Under the pieces are notes generated by a model. That model was not told the DNA's origin. It made no database searches and saw nothing but the letters and a program-made list of their open reading frames with translations. From positions 1,922,001 through 1,986,000 of the forward strand of contig NZ_CP113910.1 in NCBI RefSeq assembly GCF_024701375.2: DNA of 64,000 nt, in the 5' to 3' direction. The position numbers and the translations under genes were made by a program. This DNA is from Streptomyces sp. KMM 9044 (GTDB taxonomy: Bacteria; Actinomycetota; Actinomycetes; Streptomycetales; Streptomycetaceae). Shown in pieces: positions 54,885 through 64,000 of the stretch (within the stretch, counting starts at the first letter, position 1; every line of letters begins with the position of its first letter).

Positions 54885-55270
54885 ATGGTGGTGTCCCAGA
54901 TCACGGATCTCGCGCTGGGCACCGCCCCGGTGGAGCGGGCGGGTTCGGCCTCCTCCCTGAGGGAGACGGGGGCGGAGTTCGGCGGCGCGCTGGGCATGGC
55001 GGCCCTCGGCTCCATCGGTACCGCCGTCTACCGCCACGACGTCCCGAAGACGGCCCCGGCTGCGGCCCGCGAGAGGCTGGGCGGCGCGCTGGCCGCGGCC
55101 GGACGGCTGCCGGGGCGCGCGGGGGACGGCCCGGGAGGCGTTCGTCCAGGGGATGCAGACGGCGGCGATCGCGGCGGCGGGCATCCCTGCAGCGAGGGCG
55201 GTGCCGGCGGCCGTGACGCCGCGGAAAGTCCCCGTGCGGGAGGAGGCGGCCACGGAGAAGGTCGAGAAAG
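54885..55270 (+). pseudogene. MFS efflux transporter C-terminal remnant with a frameshift
   Basis: VVSQITDLALGTAPVERAGS, then SLRETGAEFGGALGMAALGSI, is the C-terminal signature of DHA2 (QacA/EmrB) transporters. After GRLPGRAG (~55120) the frame shifts and the expected REAFVQGMQTAAIAAAG continues in another frame. The N-terminal two thirds are missing. It abuts the TetR remnant head to head. Confidence 0.75.
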
Positions 55271-55457
55271 CGGCCGTTTGGAGCCGGTCCGGCGGCGGCG
55301 ATGAGCCCTCCCGCTCGGGCGCAGTGAAGCGTGGGGGATCGGCGGCCGAAGACAACGCCGCCGGACGCGCCCCTGCGCGCAGGGCTGAGGCGCGTGCGTG
55401 CCGGGCGTCGCCCGGTGGGGGCGGGGAGGTCTCGGACAGTCCCGGGGGCCGACGCGA

Positions 55458-55502
55458 AAGGCGCCGGGCGGCCGCACCGGCTGTGCGGTCGCCCGGCGCC
55501 TT
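55458..55502 (-). terminator. serA terminator
   Basis: AAGGCGCCGGGCGGCCGCAC (55458-55477) and GTGCGGTCGCCCGGCGCCTT (55483-55502) form a 20-bp stem with one mismatch, 46 bases past the serA stop. Confidence 0.75.
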
Positions 55503-55548
55503 CGGACCGGACGGGGGCCCGGGAGCGGAGCTCCCGGGGACGGTGGTC

Positions 55549-57138
55549 TCAGACCAGTTCCACCGAGCGGGCCGACGTGGCGCCGATCTCCGCCGCGAGC
55601 TCGGCCAGGACCGCGGAGGGCACCGTGTCGTCGACGGTCAGGACGGCGAGGGCCTCGCCGCCGGCCGCGGCGCGCGCGACCTGCATGCCGGCGATGTTGA
55701 TGCCGGCCTCGCCGAAGACCCGGCCCACGGTGCCGACGACACCGGGGCGGTCCTCGTAGCGCAGCACGGCCATGTGGTCCGCGAGCGCGAGGTCCACGTC
55801 GTACTCGCCGACCGCGACGATCTTCTGCACGTTCTTGTGACCGGCCAGTGTGCCGGAGACCGCGATCTCCTCGCCGTCGGCCAGGGTGCCGCGCACCGTG
55901 ACGACGTTGCGGTGGTCGGCGGACTCGGAGCTGGTGGTCAGCCGGACCTCGACACCCCGCTCCTGGGCGAACAGCGGCGCGTTCACGTAGGACACCGTCT
56001 CGTCGACGACGTCCTCGAAGACGCCCTTCAGCGCGGAGAGTTCGAGCACCTTCACGTCGTGCTGGGTGATCTCGCCGTACACCTCGACGTCGAGGCGGAC
56101 GGCGACCTCGCCGGCCAGCGCCGTGAAGATCCGGCCGAGGCGCTCCGCGAGCGGCAGGCCCGGCTTGACGTCCTCGGCGATGACGCCGCCCTGTACGTTC
56201 ACCGCGTCCGGGACCAGCTCGCCGGCGAGCGCGAGGCGCACCGAGCGGGCGACGGCGATACCGGCCTTCTCCTGGGCCTCGTCGGTGGACGCGCCGAGGT
56301 GCGGGGTGCAGACGACCTGGTCGAACTCGAAGAGCGGGGAGTCCGTGCAGGGCTCCTTCGCGTACACGTCCAGGCCGGCGCCGGCGACGCGGCCCTCCTT
56401 GAGCGCCGCGTACAGCGCCTCCTCGTCGACGATGCCGCCGCGCGCGGCGTTGATGACGCGCACGCTCGGCTTGACCTTGCGCAGCGCCTCGTCGCCGATC
56501 AGACCGAGCGTCTCGGGGGTCTTGGGCAGGTGGACGGTGATGAAGTCGGAGACCTCGAGCAGCTCGTCCAGCGACAGCACCTTGACGCCCATCTGCGCGG
56601 CCCGTGCGGGCTGCACGTAGGGGTCGTAGGCGACGACCTTCATGCCGAAGGCGGACATGCGCTGCGCGACGAGGGCGCCGATCCGCCCCAGACCCACGAC
56701 TCCGAGGGTCTTCTCGGCGAGCTCGACGCCCGTGTACTTGCTGCGCTTCCACTCGTGGTTCTTCAGCGCGGCGTTGGCCTGCGGGATGTTGCGCGCGGTG
56801 GCGATGATCAGACCGCACGCGAGTTCCGCGGCGGTCACGATGTTCGAGGTGGGCGCGTTGACCACCATCACGCCGGCCTTGGTGGCGGCGGAGACGTCGA
56901 CGTTGTCCAGGCCGACGCCGGCCCGCGCGACGACCTTGAGCTTCTTCGCGGCGGCGATGGCCTCGGCGTCGACCTTGGTGGCCGAGCGGATCAGGATCGC
57001 GTCCACGCCGGCGATGGCCGGCAGCAGTTCGGCGCGGTCCGCTCCGTTGCAGTGGCGGATCTCGAAGTCCGGGCCGAGCGCGTCCACGGTCGCGGGCGAC
57101 AGTTCTTCGGCGATGAGTACGACAGGTTTCGAGCTCAC
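55549..57138 (-). CDS. serA: D-3-phosphoglycerate dehydrogenase
   Basis: 529 residues, long form with C-terminal ACT domain. NAD-binding GVVGLGRIGALVAQR, catalytic motifs NAARGGIVDEEAL and VCTPHLGASTDEAQ are present; the intervening domain (about 315-450) and ACT domain (about 455-529: HMAVLRYEDRPGVVGTVG) bring feedback control by serine in this type. First step of serine synthesis. GTG 57138 gives the usual SSKPVVLIAEEL; a GTG at 57150 is also in frame. Confidence 0.95.
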   Translation of the reverse strand: MSSKPVVLIAEELSPATVDALGPDFEIRHCNGADRAELLPAIAGVDAILIRSATKVDAEAIAAAKKLKVVARAGVGLDNVDVSAATKAGVMVVNAPTSNIVTAAELACGLIIATARNIPQANAALKNHEWKRSKYTGVELAEKTLGVVGLGRIGALVAQRMSAFGMKVVAYDPYVQPARAAQMGVKVLSLDELLEVSDFITVHLPKTPETLGLIGDEALRKVKPSVRVINAARGGIVDEEALYAALKEGRVAGAGLDVYAKEPCTDSPLFEFDQVVCTPHLGASTDEAQEKAGIAVARSVRLALAGELVPDAVNVQGGVIAEDVKPGLPLAERLGRIFTALAGEVAVRLDVEVYGEITQHDVKVLELSALKGVFEDVVDETVSYVNAPLFAQERGVEVRLTTSSESADHRNVVTVRGTLADGEEIAVSGTLAGHKNVQKIVAVGEYDVDLALADHMAVLRYEDRPGVVGTVGRVFGEAGINIAGMQVARAAAGGEALAVLTVDDTVPSAVLAELAAEIGATSARSVELV

Positions 57139-57357
57139 GTGAGTCCTCACATGTCCAATGCGGACGGCCGTCCCGACGGCCGCATGCGGTGAAGAAGTGC
57201 TAGCCGCGTGGAAGACGCACGACGCTGTGGGCCTGACGCGTATGTAGTGCAGCAGTCTAGTGGCGCCGAGGGCGTCGCCTTACGGCGCTTCGGAAGGATC
57301 ACCCGTCCGTGACAGGACGGGACGGACAACGCCGTACCACCGACGTTACCCCGGGTT

Positions 57358-57396
57358 CGGCCGGGGGCCGGAGCACGTCGCTCCGGCCCCCGGCCG
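57358..57396 (-). terminator. ilvBNC operon terminator
   Basis: CGGCCGGGGGCCGGAGC (57358-57374) and GCTCCGGCCCCCGGCCG (57380-57396) are perfect complements with a 5-base loop, seven bases after the ilvC stop. Confidence 0.8.
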
Positions 57397-57402
57397 TGCG
57401 GC

Positions 57403-59044
<1,642 letters not shown>

Positions 59045-59072
59045 GTCGTGTTTCCTCTTCGCTCTTCCTGGC

Positions 59073-60965
59073 TCAGTCGTCTTCGTTGTCGCCGAAGTCG
59101 GGACGGACGTCGCGGGCCGCCATGATCTCGTCGTTGGAGGTGCCGGCGGCGACCATCGGCCACACCATGGCGTCCTGGTGGACGATGAAGTCCACGACGA
59201 CCGGGCGGTCGTTGATGGAGTTCGCCTCCTCGATGACCTTGTCGAGGTCCGCCGGGTCCTCGCAGCGGATCGCGTAGCAGCCCATGGCCTCCGACAGCTT
59301 GACGAAGTCGGGGACGCGGGTGCCGGCGCTCCGCTCGGTGTCGGGGCCCACCGCCGAGCCGCTGCCCAGGTCGGTGGGGGCGCGGCCCGCCTCGATGGGG
59401 CCGGAGTGCAGCACGGTGTTGGAGTAGCGCTGGTTGTAGAACAGGGTCTGCCACTGGCGGACCATCCCGAGGGCGCCGTTGTTGATGATGGCGACCTTGA
59501 TCGGGATGTTGTTCAGGGCACAGGTGGTGAGTTCCTGGTTGGTCATCTGGAAGCAGCCGTCGCCGTCGATCGCCCAGACGGCCCGGCCGGGCTGTCCGGC
59601 CTTGGCGCCCATGGCCGCCGGGACGGCGTAGCCCATGGTTCCGGCGCCGCCGGAGTTCAGCCAGGTGGCGGGCTTCTCGTACTGGATGAAGTGGGCCGCC
59701 CACATCTGGTGCTGGCCGACACCGGCGGCGAAGATCGTGCCCTCGGGCGCCAGCTGTCCGACGCGCTCGATGACCTGCTGCGGGGAGAGCGAACCGTCCT
59801 CGGGCTGGTCGTAGCCCAGGGGGTAGGTGTCCCGCCAGCGGTTCAGGTCCTTCCACCAGGCGGTGTGGTCGCCGCGGCGGCCCTCGGCGTGCTCCTTCTG
59901 GACGGCCAGGACGAGGTCGGCGAGGACTTCGCGGGCGTCGCCGACGATCGGCACGTCGGCGGCCCGGTTCTTGCCGATCTCGGCCGGGTCGATGTCGGCG
60001 TGGACGATCTTGGCGTACGGGGCGAAGCTGTCCAGCCTGCCGGTGACACGGTCGTCGAAGCGGGCCCCGAGGGCGACGATCAGGTCGGCCTTCTGCAGCG
60101 CGGTGACGGCGGTGACCGCACCGTGCATGCCCGGCATTCCCACGTGCAGCGGGTGGCTGTCGGGGAATGCGCCGAGCCCCATCAGGGTGGTGGTGACGGG
60201 CGCTCCGGTGAGTTCCGCAAGGAGCTTCAGCTCGGCCGTGGCCCTGGCCTTCATGACGCCGCCGCCGACGTAGAGGACCGGCCGCTTCGCCGAGGTGATG
60301 AGCTTGGCGGCCTCGCGGATCTGCTTGGCGTGCGGCTTGGTGACGGGCCGGTAGCCGGGCAGGTCCATGGTGGGCGGCCAGGAGAAGGTGGTCCGCGCCT
60401 GGAGGGCGTCCTTGGCGATGTCCACGAGCACCGGGCCGGGGCGGCCGGTGGCGGCGATGTGGAAGGCCTCGGCGATCACCCGCGGGATGTCCTCGGCCCT
60501 GGTGACCAGGAAGTTGTGCTTGGTGATCGGCATGGTGATGCCGACGATGTCCGCCTCCTGGAAGGCGTCCGTGCCGATCGCCTTGGAGGCGACCTGGCCG
60601 GTGATCGCGACCAGCGGCACGGAGTCCATGTGCGCGTCGGCGATCGGGGTGACCAGGTTGGTGGCGCCGGGACCCGAGGTCGCCATGCAGACGCCGACCT
60701 TGCCGGTGGCCTGCGCGTAGCCGGTGGCCGCGTGGCCCGCGCCCTGCTCGTGCCGGACCAGGACGTGGCGCACCCGGGTGGAGTCCATCAGCGGATCGTA
60801 GGCGGGAAGGATCGCACCGCCGGGAATGCCGAATACCGTGTCGGCGCCGACCTCCTCGAGCGAGCGGATGAGGGACTGCGCGCCCGTGACGCTCTCGGGG
60901 GCGGACTGCTGTCCTCCGGATCGGGGCCGCGGCTGCGGGTGGGCCCCGGTGGCCTGCTCGGTCAT
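59073..60965 (-). CDS. ilvB: acetolactate synthase large (catalytic) subunit
   Basis: 630 residues. [15 protein letters not shown] (catalytic Glu follows in [15 protein letters not shown]), and the ThDP-binding motif [14 protein letters not shown] with [11 protein letters not shown]. It makes acetolactate or acetohydroxybutyrate. ATG 60965 follows GAGAAGAG. A longer frame to 61070 overlaps the attenuator hairpin and is rejected. Confidence 0.96.
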   Translation of the reverse strand: MTEQATGAHPQPRPRSGGQQSAPESVTGAQSLIRSLEEVGADTVFGIPGGAILPAYDPLMDSTRVRHVLVRHEQGAGHAATGYAQATGKVGVCMATSGPGATNLVTPIADAHMDSVPLVAITGQVASKAIGTDAFQEADIVGITMPITKHNFLVTRAEDIPRVIAEAFHIAATGRPGPVLVDIAKDALQARTTFSWPPTMDLPGYRPVTKPHAKQIREAAKLITSAKRPVLYVGGGVMKARATAELKLLAELTGAPVTTTLMGLGAFPDSHPLHVGMPGMHGAVTAVTALQKADLIVALGARFDDRVTGRLDSFAPYAKIVHADIDPAEIGKNRAADVPIVGDAREVLADLVLAVQKEHAEGRRGDHTAWWKDLNRWRDTYPLGYDQPEDGSLSPQQVIERVGQLAPEGTIFAAGVGQHQMWAAHFIQYEKPATWLNSGGAGTMGYAVPAAMGAKAGQPGRAVWAIDGDGCFQMTNQELTTCALNNIPIKVAIINNGALGMVRQWQTLFYNQRYSNTVLHSGPIEAGRAPTDLGSGSAVGPDTERSAGTRVPDFVKLSEAMGCYAIRCEDPADLDKVIEEANSINDRPVVVDFIVHQDAMVWPMVAAGTSNDEIMAARDVRPDFGDNEDD

Positions 60966-61042
60966 CGGCTTCTCTTCTCGATGCTGAGGGTTTTCGCGAG
61001 GTTCGCGCGGTGTGCGTGGACGGTGCGACAGGTACGGGTGCA

Positions 61043-61078
61043 ACAAAAAACCCCTCGTGCCATGAGGCAAGCGAGGGG
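61043..61078 (-). promoter_or_regulatory. ilvB attenuator terminator
   Basis: Minus strand: CCCCTCG pairs with CGAGGGG, with an inner TGCC/GGCA stem, followed by TTTTTTGTTG. It is a rho-independent terminator between the leader peptide and ilvB, 78 bases before the ilvB ATG. Confidence 0.85.
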
Positions 61079-61112
61079 AGCGCGTCGGGCGGGGGCGTTG
61101 AGCAGGCGATGC

Positions 61113-61160
61113 TCAGCGTCGGCCGACGCGCTGTCCAAGTACGAGGATTCGGGTGCGCAT
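61113..61160 (-). CDS. ilvB leader peptide
   Basis: From ATG 61160: MRTRILVLGQRVGRR (15 codons then TGA). Ile, Leu, Val, Leu in a row (codons ATC, CTC, GTA, CTT) is the classic control stretch of a branched-chain attenuator; the type MRTRILVLG is known for streptomycete ilvB leaders. GGGGGGAAGG lies upstream with good spacing. Stalling here when aminoacyl-tRNA is low should prevent the terminator at 61043-61078 from forming. Confidence 0.9.
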   Translation of the reverse strand: MRTRILVLGQRVGRR

Positions 61161-61193
61161 GACATCGACCTTCCCCCCGGCGCGCACCGACTG

Positions 61194-64000
61194 TCAAGTG
61201 GGTGGGACGGGAGTCTCATCATGTGAGCGCAGGACCGCACCGGTGCGGAGCACCGAGGCGACCCCCGACGCGTACCCTCCCGAGCCTCCCGAACCGCCGG
61301 AACCGCCGCCCGCGTACGCGGGTTCGGCCGGTCCGTGCGGCACCGGGCAGCGGCCGGTGCCCAGTACTCTGCGCAGCCGGTACTCGTCGAGCGGCCCGGA
61401 GAAGGCCATGCCCTGACCGTGCGTGCATCCCATCGCGCGCAGGGCGACGGCCTGCTCGGGCAGGTCCACCCCGTCGGCCATGGACTGCACGCCCAGATCC
61501 CCGGCGATCCGCAGCAGCCCACTGGTGATCTTGTACAGCCGCGCGGACTCGACCACGCCCTCGACCAGGCTGCGGTCGAGTTTCAGTACGTCGACGGGGA
61601 GGCGCCTGAGGGCGGTGATCGCCGCGCAGCCGCCACCGAAGCCGTCCAGGGCGATCCGGACGCCGACCCGCTTGAGCGCGGTCAGCCGGCGCTCCAGCTC
61701 GTCCAGGCAGACCTGCGGGTCGGTCTCGGCCACCTCGACGACCAGCGAACCGAAGGGCAGTCCGTGCCGGGTGAGCAGGGCCTCGACGGAGCCGAGCGGC
61801 AGCGAGCGGTCGAGGAGCCGGCGGGCACCGACCCGGACCGCCACAGGCACCGCCACGCCGGTCGTCTGCCGCTCGGCGGCCTGCTCCACGGCCTCCTCGA
61901 GCAGCCAGCGGCCCAGCTCGGCGGTCTTCTCGCTGTCCTCGGCGACACGCAGGAACTCCGCGGGGGTGAAGAGCACGCCCTGCGAGGAACGCCAGCGTGC
62001 CTGGGCGCAGACCGAGGTGATCCTGCCGTCCTGGAGGGACACCACCGGCTGGTGCAGCAGCGCGAACTCGCCGTCGTGCAGCGCGGCGCGCAGCCGGGTG
62101 GCCAGCTCCGCCCGGCGGACGACGTCCTGCTGCATCTGCGGCCGGTACAGCTCCACCCGGCCCTTGCCGCCGGCCTTGGCCCGGTACATGGCGAGATCCG
62201 CGTTGCGCAGCAACTCGCCTGCGCCAAGGGATGGTTCGGCGAAGGCGACACCGATGGAGGCGTTGACCCGGACATCGTTGCCGTCGATGAGGTAGGGCTG
62301 GGAGAGGGTCACCCTGAGGCGGTCGGCGAGCTCCAGGATGTGCCGCTCGCGGGCCTCCCGGTCGCGGGCGCCGTCGCCCACAATCAGGGCGGCGAACTCG
62401 TCGCCGCCCAGCCGGGAGGCGGTGTCGCCCTTGCGGACCGCGTCCCGGAGCCTGCGGGCGGCGTGGATCAGCAGTTCGTCGCCGGCCTGGTGGCCGATGG
62501 TGTCGTTGACGGCCTTGAAGCCGTCGAGGTCGATGAAGAGCACGGCCGTGCCCCTGAGGGCGGCACCCCGGTCGGAGGCCCGGCGGCCGGACAGTGCCTG
62601 CTGGACGCGCCGGGTGAACAGGGAGCGGTTGGGCAGGTCGGTGAGCGGGTCGTGCTCGGCGTTGTGCTGGAGCTGTGCCTGGAGCCGCACGCGCTCGGTG
62701 ACGTCCCGGCTGTTGAAGATGAGGCCGCCGTGGTGCCGGTTGACGGTCGACTCCACGTTCAGCCAGCCGTCGTCGCTGGAGCGGAACCGGCACTCGATGC
62801 GTGTGGTGGGCTCCTCGGCCGGACCGGCGGCGAGGAACCGGCGTACCTCGTGCACGACACAGTCCAGGTCCTCGGGATGGATGAGCTGCGCCAGTTCCGT
62901 CCCCACCAGGTCCTCCGCGGGACGGCCGTACACGCCGGCGGCGGCCGGGGAGACGTAGCGGAGGATGCCGCTCGGCGCGGCGATCATGATGACGTCACTG
63001 GATCCCTGCACCAGGGAGCGGAAGTGATTCTCCTTGTGGGCCAGTTCCTGGGTGAGGGTGATGTTGTCCAGCAGCATGATGCCCTGGCGGACGACGAGCG
63101 CGAGCACCACGGTGCCGCCGGTGAGCAGGACTACGCGGTCGACGCTGCGGCCGTTGAGGACGGTGTAGAGGATCCCCAGGGTGCACACCGCGGCGGCGAG
63201 GTACGGCGCGAGCGCGCCGAGGGAGCCGGCGATGGGCCGGGAGACCGGATACCGCCCGCGCTCACTCCCGGGCGCGGCCGGATGCCGGAGGTTGTGGCGC
63301 TGGGGGTACGGGGGGCGGAGGTGCGGGTGGTGGGCCGGGTCGTAGACCGTGTCGTGGGCCGGGTCGTAGACCGTGTCGTGGGCCGTGTCGTGGGCCGTGT
63401 CGTGGGCCGTGTCGTGGGCCGTGTCGTGGGCCGTGTCGTGGGCGACCGGATGTCTGTTCGCCCGGGAGCCCGGTCCGCCGCGCGGTCCGGGCAGGTGCTC
63501 GCGCACCACGCGCGTGTGCCCCTCGTCCTCGGGCCGGCCGCCCCGAGGACGGGTCCAGGGCGCGTATGCCAGGAGCAGCGAGCCGGCGAACCAGCCCGCG
63601 TCGAGCAGTTGTCCCGAGCGGTAGGTGTCGTGCAGCAGCGGGGAGGTGAACAGGGCGTCGCACATCACGGTGAGCGCGAGCGCGCCGATCGCGGTGTTGA
63701 CCGCGGAGCGGTTGACCGCCGACCGCCGGAAGTGCAGCGCCAGGACCATGCTGACCAGGGCGATGTCGAGCAGCGGGTACGCCAGGGACAGCGCGGTGTG
63801 CGCCACGTCCTCACCCCCGGCCTGCGCGGTCCGGGCGAGCGCGAGGCTCCATGCGAGCGTGAGCAGGGAGCCGCCGATCAGCCAGGCGTCCAGGCCCAGG
63901 CAGACCCAGCCGGCCTTGGTCGCGGGCCGTTTGGCGAGCACCAGCAGCCCCACGATGGTGGGCGGCGCGAAGCACAGGAAGAACAGGTCGGCGTAGCTGG
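61194..64000 (-). CDS. PAS-GGDEF-EAL membrane signalling protein, N-terminus beyond window
   Basis: The frame stays open to base 64000 (935 codons seen). N-terminal part: several membrane helices. Then a His/Asp/Ala/Thr repeat tract (63332-63444), one or two more helices, a PAS domain (HFRSLVQGSSDVIMIAAPSG), a GGDEF domain with an intact RLGGDEF motif (62394-62411) and an RKGD inhibitory-site motif five residues before it, and an EAL domain that is degenerate: CAQARW in place of EALLRW (61984-62019) and LDGFGGG instead of DDFGTG (61622-61653). It may be the CdgC-type protein of Streptomyces (from memory). So it should make c-di-GMP while the EAL domain binds or senses only. Confidence 0.85.
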   Translation of the reverse strand, partial: SYADLFFLCFAPPTIVGLLVLAKRPATKAGWVCLGLDAWLIGGSLLTLAWSLALARTAQAGGEDVAHTALSLAYPLLDIALVSMVLALHFRRSAVNRSAVNTAIGALALTVMCDALFTSPLLHDTYRSGQLLDAGWFAGSLLLAYAPWTRPRGGRPEDEGHTRVVREHLPGPRGGPGSRANRHPVAHDTAHDTAHDTAHDTAHDTAHDTVYDPAHDTVYDPAHHPHLRPPYPQRHNLRHPAAPGSERGRYPVSRPIAGSLGALAPYLAAAVCTLGILYTVLNGRSVDRVVLLTGGTVVLALVVRQGIMLLDNITLTQELAHKENHFRSLVQGSSDVIMIAAPSGILRYVSPAAAGVYGRPAEDLVGTELAQLIHPEDLDCVVHEVRRFLAAGPAEEPTTRIECRFRSSDDGWLNVESTVNRHHGGLIFNSRDVTERVRLQAQLQHNAEHDPLTDLPNRSLFTRRVQQALSGRRASDRGAALRGTAVLFIDLDGFKAVNDTIGHQAGDELLIHAARRLRDAVRKGDTASRLGGDEFAALIVGDGARDREARERHILELADRLRVTLSQPYLIDGNDVRVNASIGVAFAEPSLGAGELLRNADLAMYRAKAGGKGRVELYRPQMQQDVVRRAELATRLRAALHDGEFALLHQPVVSLQDGRITSVCAQARWRSSQGVLFTPAEFLRVAEDSEKTAELGRWLLEEAVEQAAERQTTGVAVPVAVRVGARRLLDRSLPLGSVEALLTRHGLPFGSLVVEVAETDPQVCLDELERRLTALKRVGVRIALDGFGGGCAAITALRRLPVDVLKLDRSLVEGVVESARLYKITSGLLRIAGDLGVQSMADGVDLPEQAVALRAMGCTHGQGMAFSGPLDEYRLRRVLGTGRCPVPHGPAEPAYAGGGSGGSGGSGGYASGVASVLRTGAVLRSHDETPVPPT

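Noticed and set aside
55153..57192. 679-codon plus-strand frame opposite serA
   Set aside because: Only the first ~35 residues are meaningful, as the shifted end of the transporter remnant; the rest is antisense to serA.
60966..61070. N-terminal extension of ilvB
   Set aside because: It would read through the attenuator hairpin and T-tract; the ATG at 60965 has a ribosome-binding site and the family start.

Overview
The window is high-GC actinobacterial chromosome, almost certainly Streptomyces. Codon third positions are nearly all G or C, GTG starts are common, and there is an HU protein with a lysine-rich tail, two complete conservons (cvnABCD), an AccB/AccE acyl-CoA carboxylase pair and an NdgR-type IclR regulator next to leuCD. 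From memory, gene order matches the core-chromosome stretch of S. coelicolor between about SCO5511 and SCO5569; no database was consulted. Both ends of the window cut a gene.

Layout. 1-4.3 kb (minus): DivIVA-like coiled-coil protein (cut at base 1), coaD, rsmD, recG. 4.4-9.3 kb (plus): a two-gene operon of a divergent HSP90-family ATPase and a 1009-residue repeat protein, lying between recG and the DAK/FakA-like gene; this is the main accessory block. 9.4-19.8 kb: DAK2/FakA-like gene, rpmB, thiL-thiD, a stand-alone Lrp-type RAM domain, a DUF3515-like lipoprotein, plsC-gpsA-ddl, an F420 guanylyltransferase, a small protein, hupS and a small helical protein. 20-23 kb: leuCD divergent from ndgR. 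23.1-23.7 kb: five tRNA genes (three Glu-CTC, two Gln-CTG). 23.8-27.3 kb: HAD hydrolase, gltX, a fumarylacetoacetase-fold protein, and a 61-residue peptide with a duplicated ANPRRT motif. 27.9-38.6 kb: two tandem conservons. 38.7-43.5 kb: accB-accE, an SDR, a 1.2-kb gene-poor gap with repeats, and a YceI protein. 44-50.4 kb: TPM-domain protein, citramalate synthase, two 157-bp MITE-like repeats abutting ilvE, ilvE, leuB and a 43-residue protein. 50.7-54.8 kb: proline catabolism (pruA, proline dehydrogenase, PucR regulator). 54.8-55.3 kb: fused remnants of a TetR/efflux pair. 55.5-61.2 kb: serA and the attenuator-controlled ilvB-ilvN-ilvC operon. 61.2-64 kb: PAS-GGDEF-EAL protein (cut at the right end).

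Functionally this is a branched-chain amino acid cluster (leuCD, cimA, ilvE, leuB, ilvBNC) with serA, interleaved with signalling and housekeeping genes. The ilvBNC operon has a leader peptide MRTRILVLGQRVGRR followed by a terminator hairpin, a classic attenuator. A second T-tracted hairpin precedes cimA, and a possible Leu-containing leader precedes leuC. gltX lies beside genes for tRNA-Glu and tRNA-Gln, which fits a GluRS that charges both.

Points most worth a second look: the HSP90/repeat-protein operon, the ANPRRT peptide, the MITE-like pair at ilvE, the gene-conversion tracts between cvnD1 and cvnD2, the conserved C-terminal tail of both CvnA proteins, the degenerate EAL domain at the right edge, and the palindrome plus direct repeats in the 41.7-42.9 kb gap.
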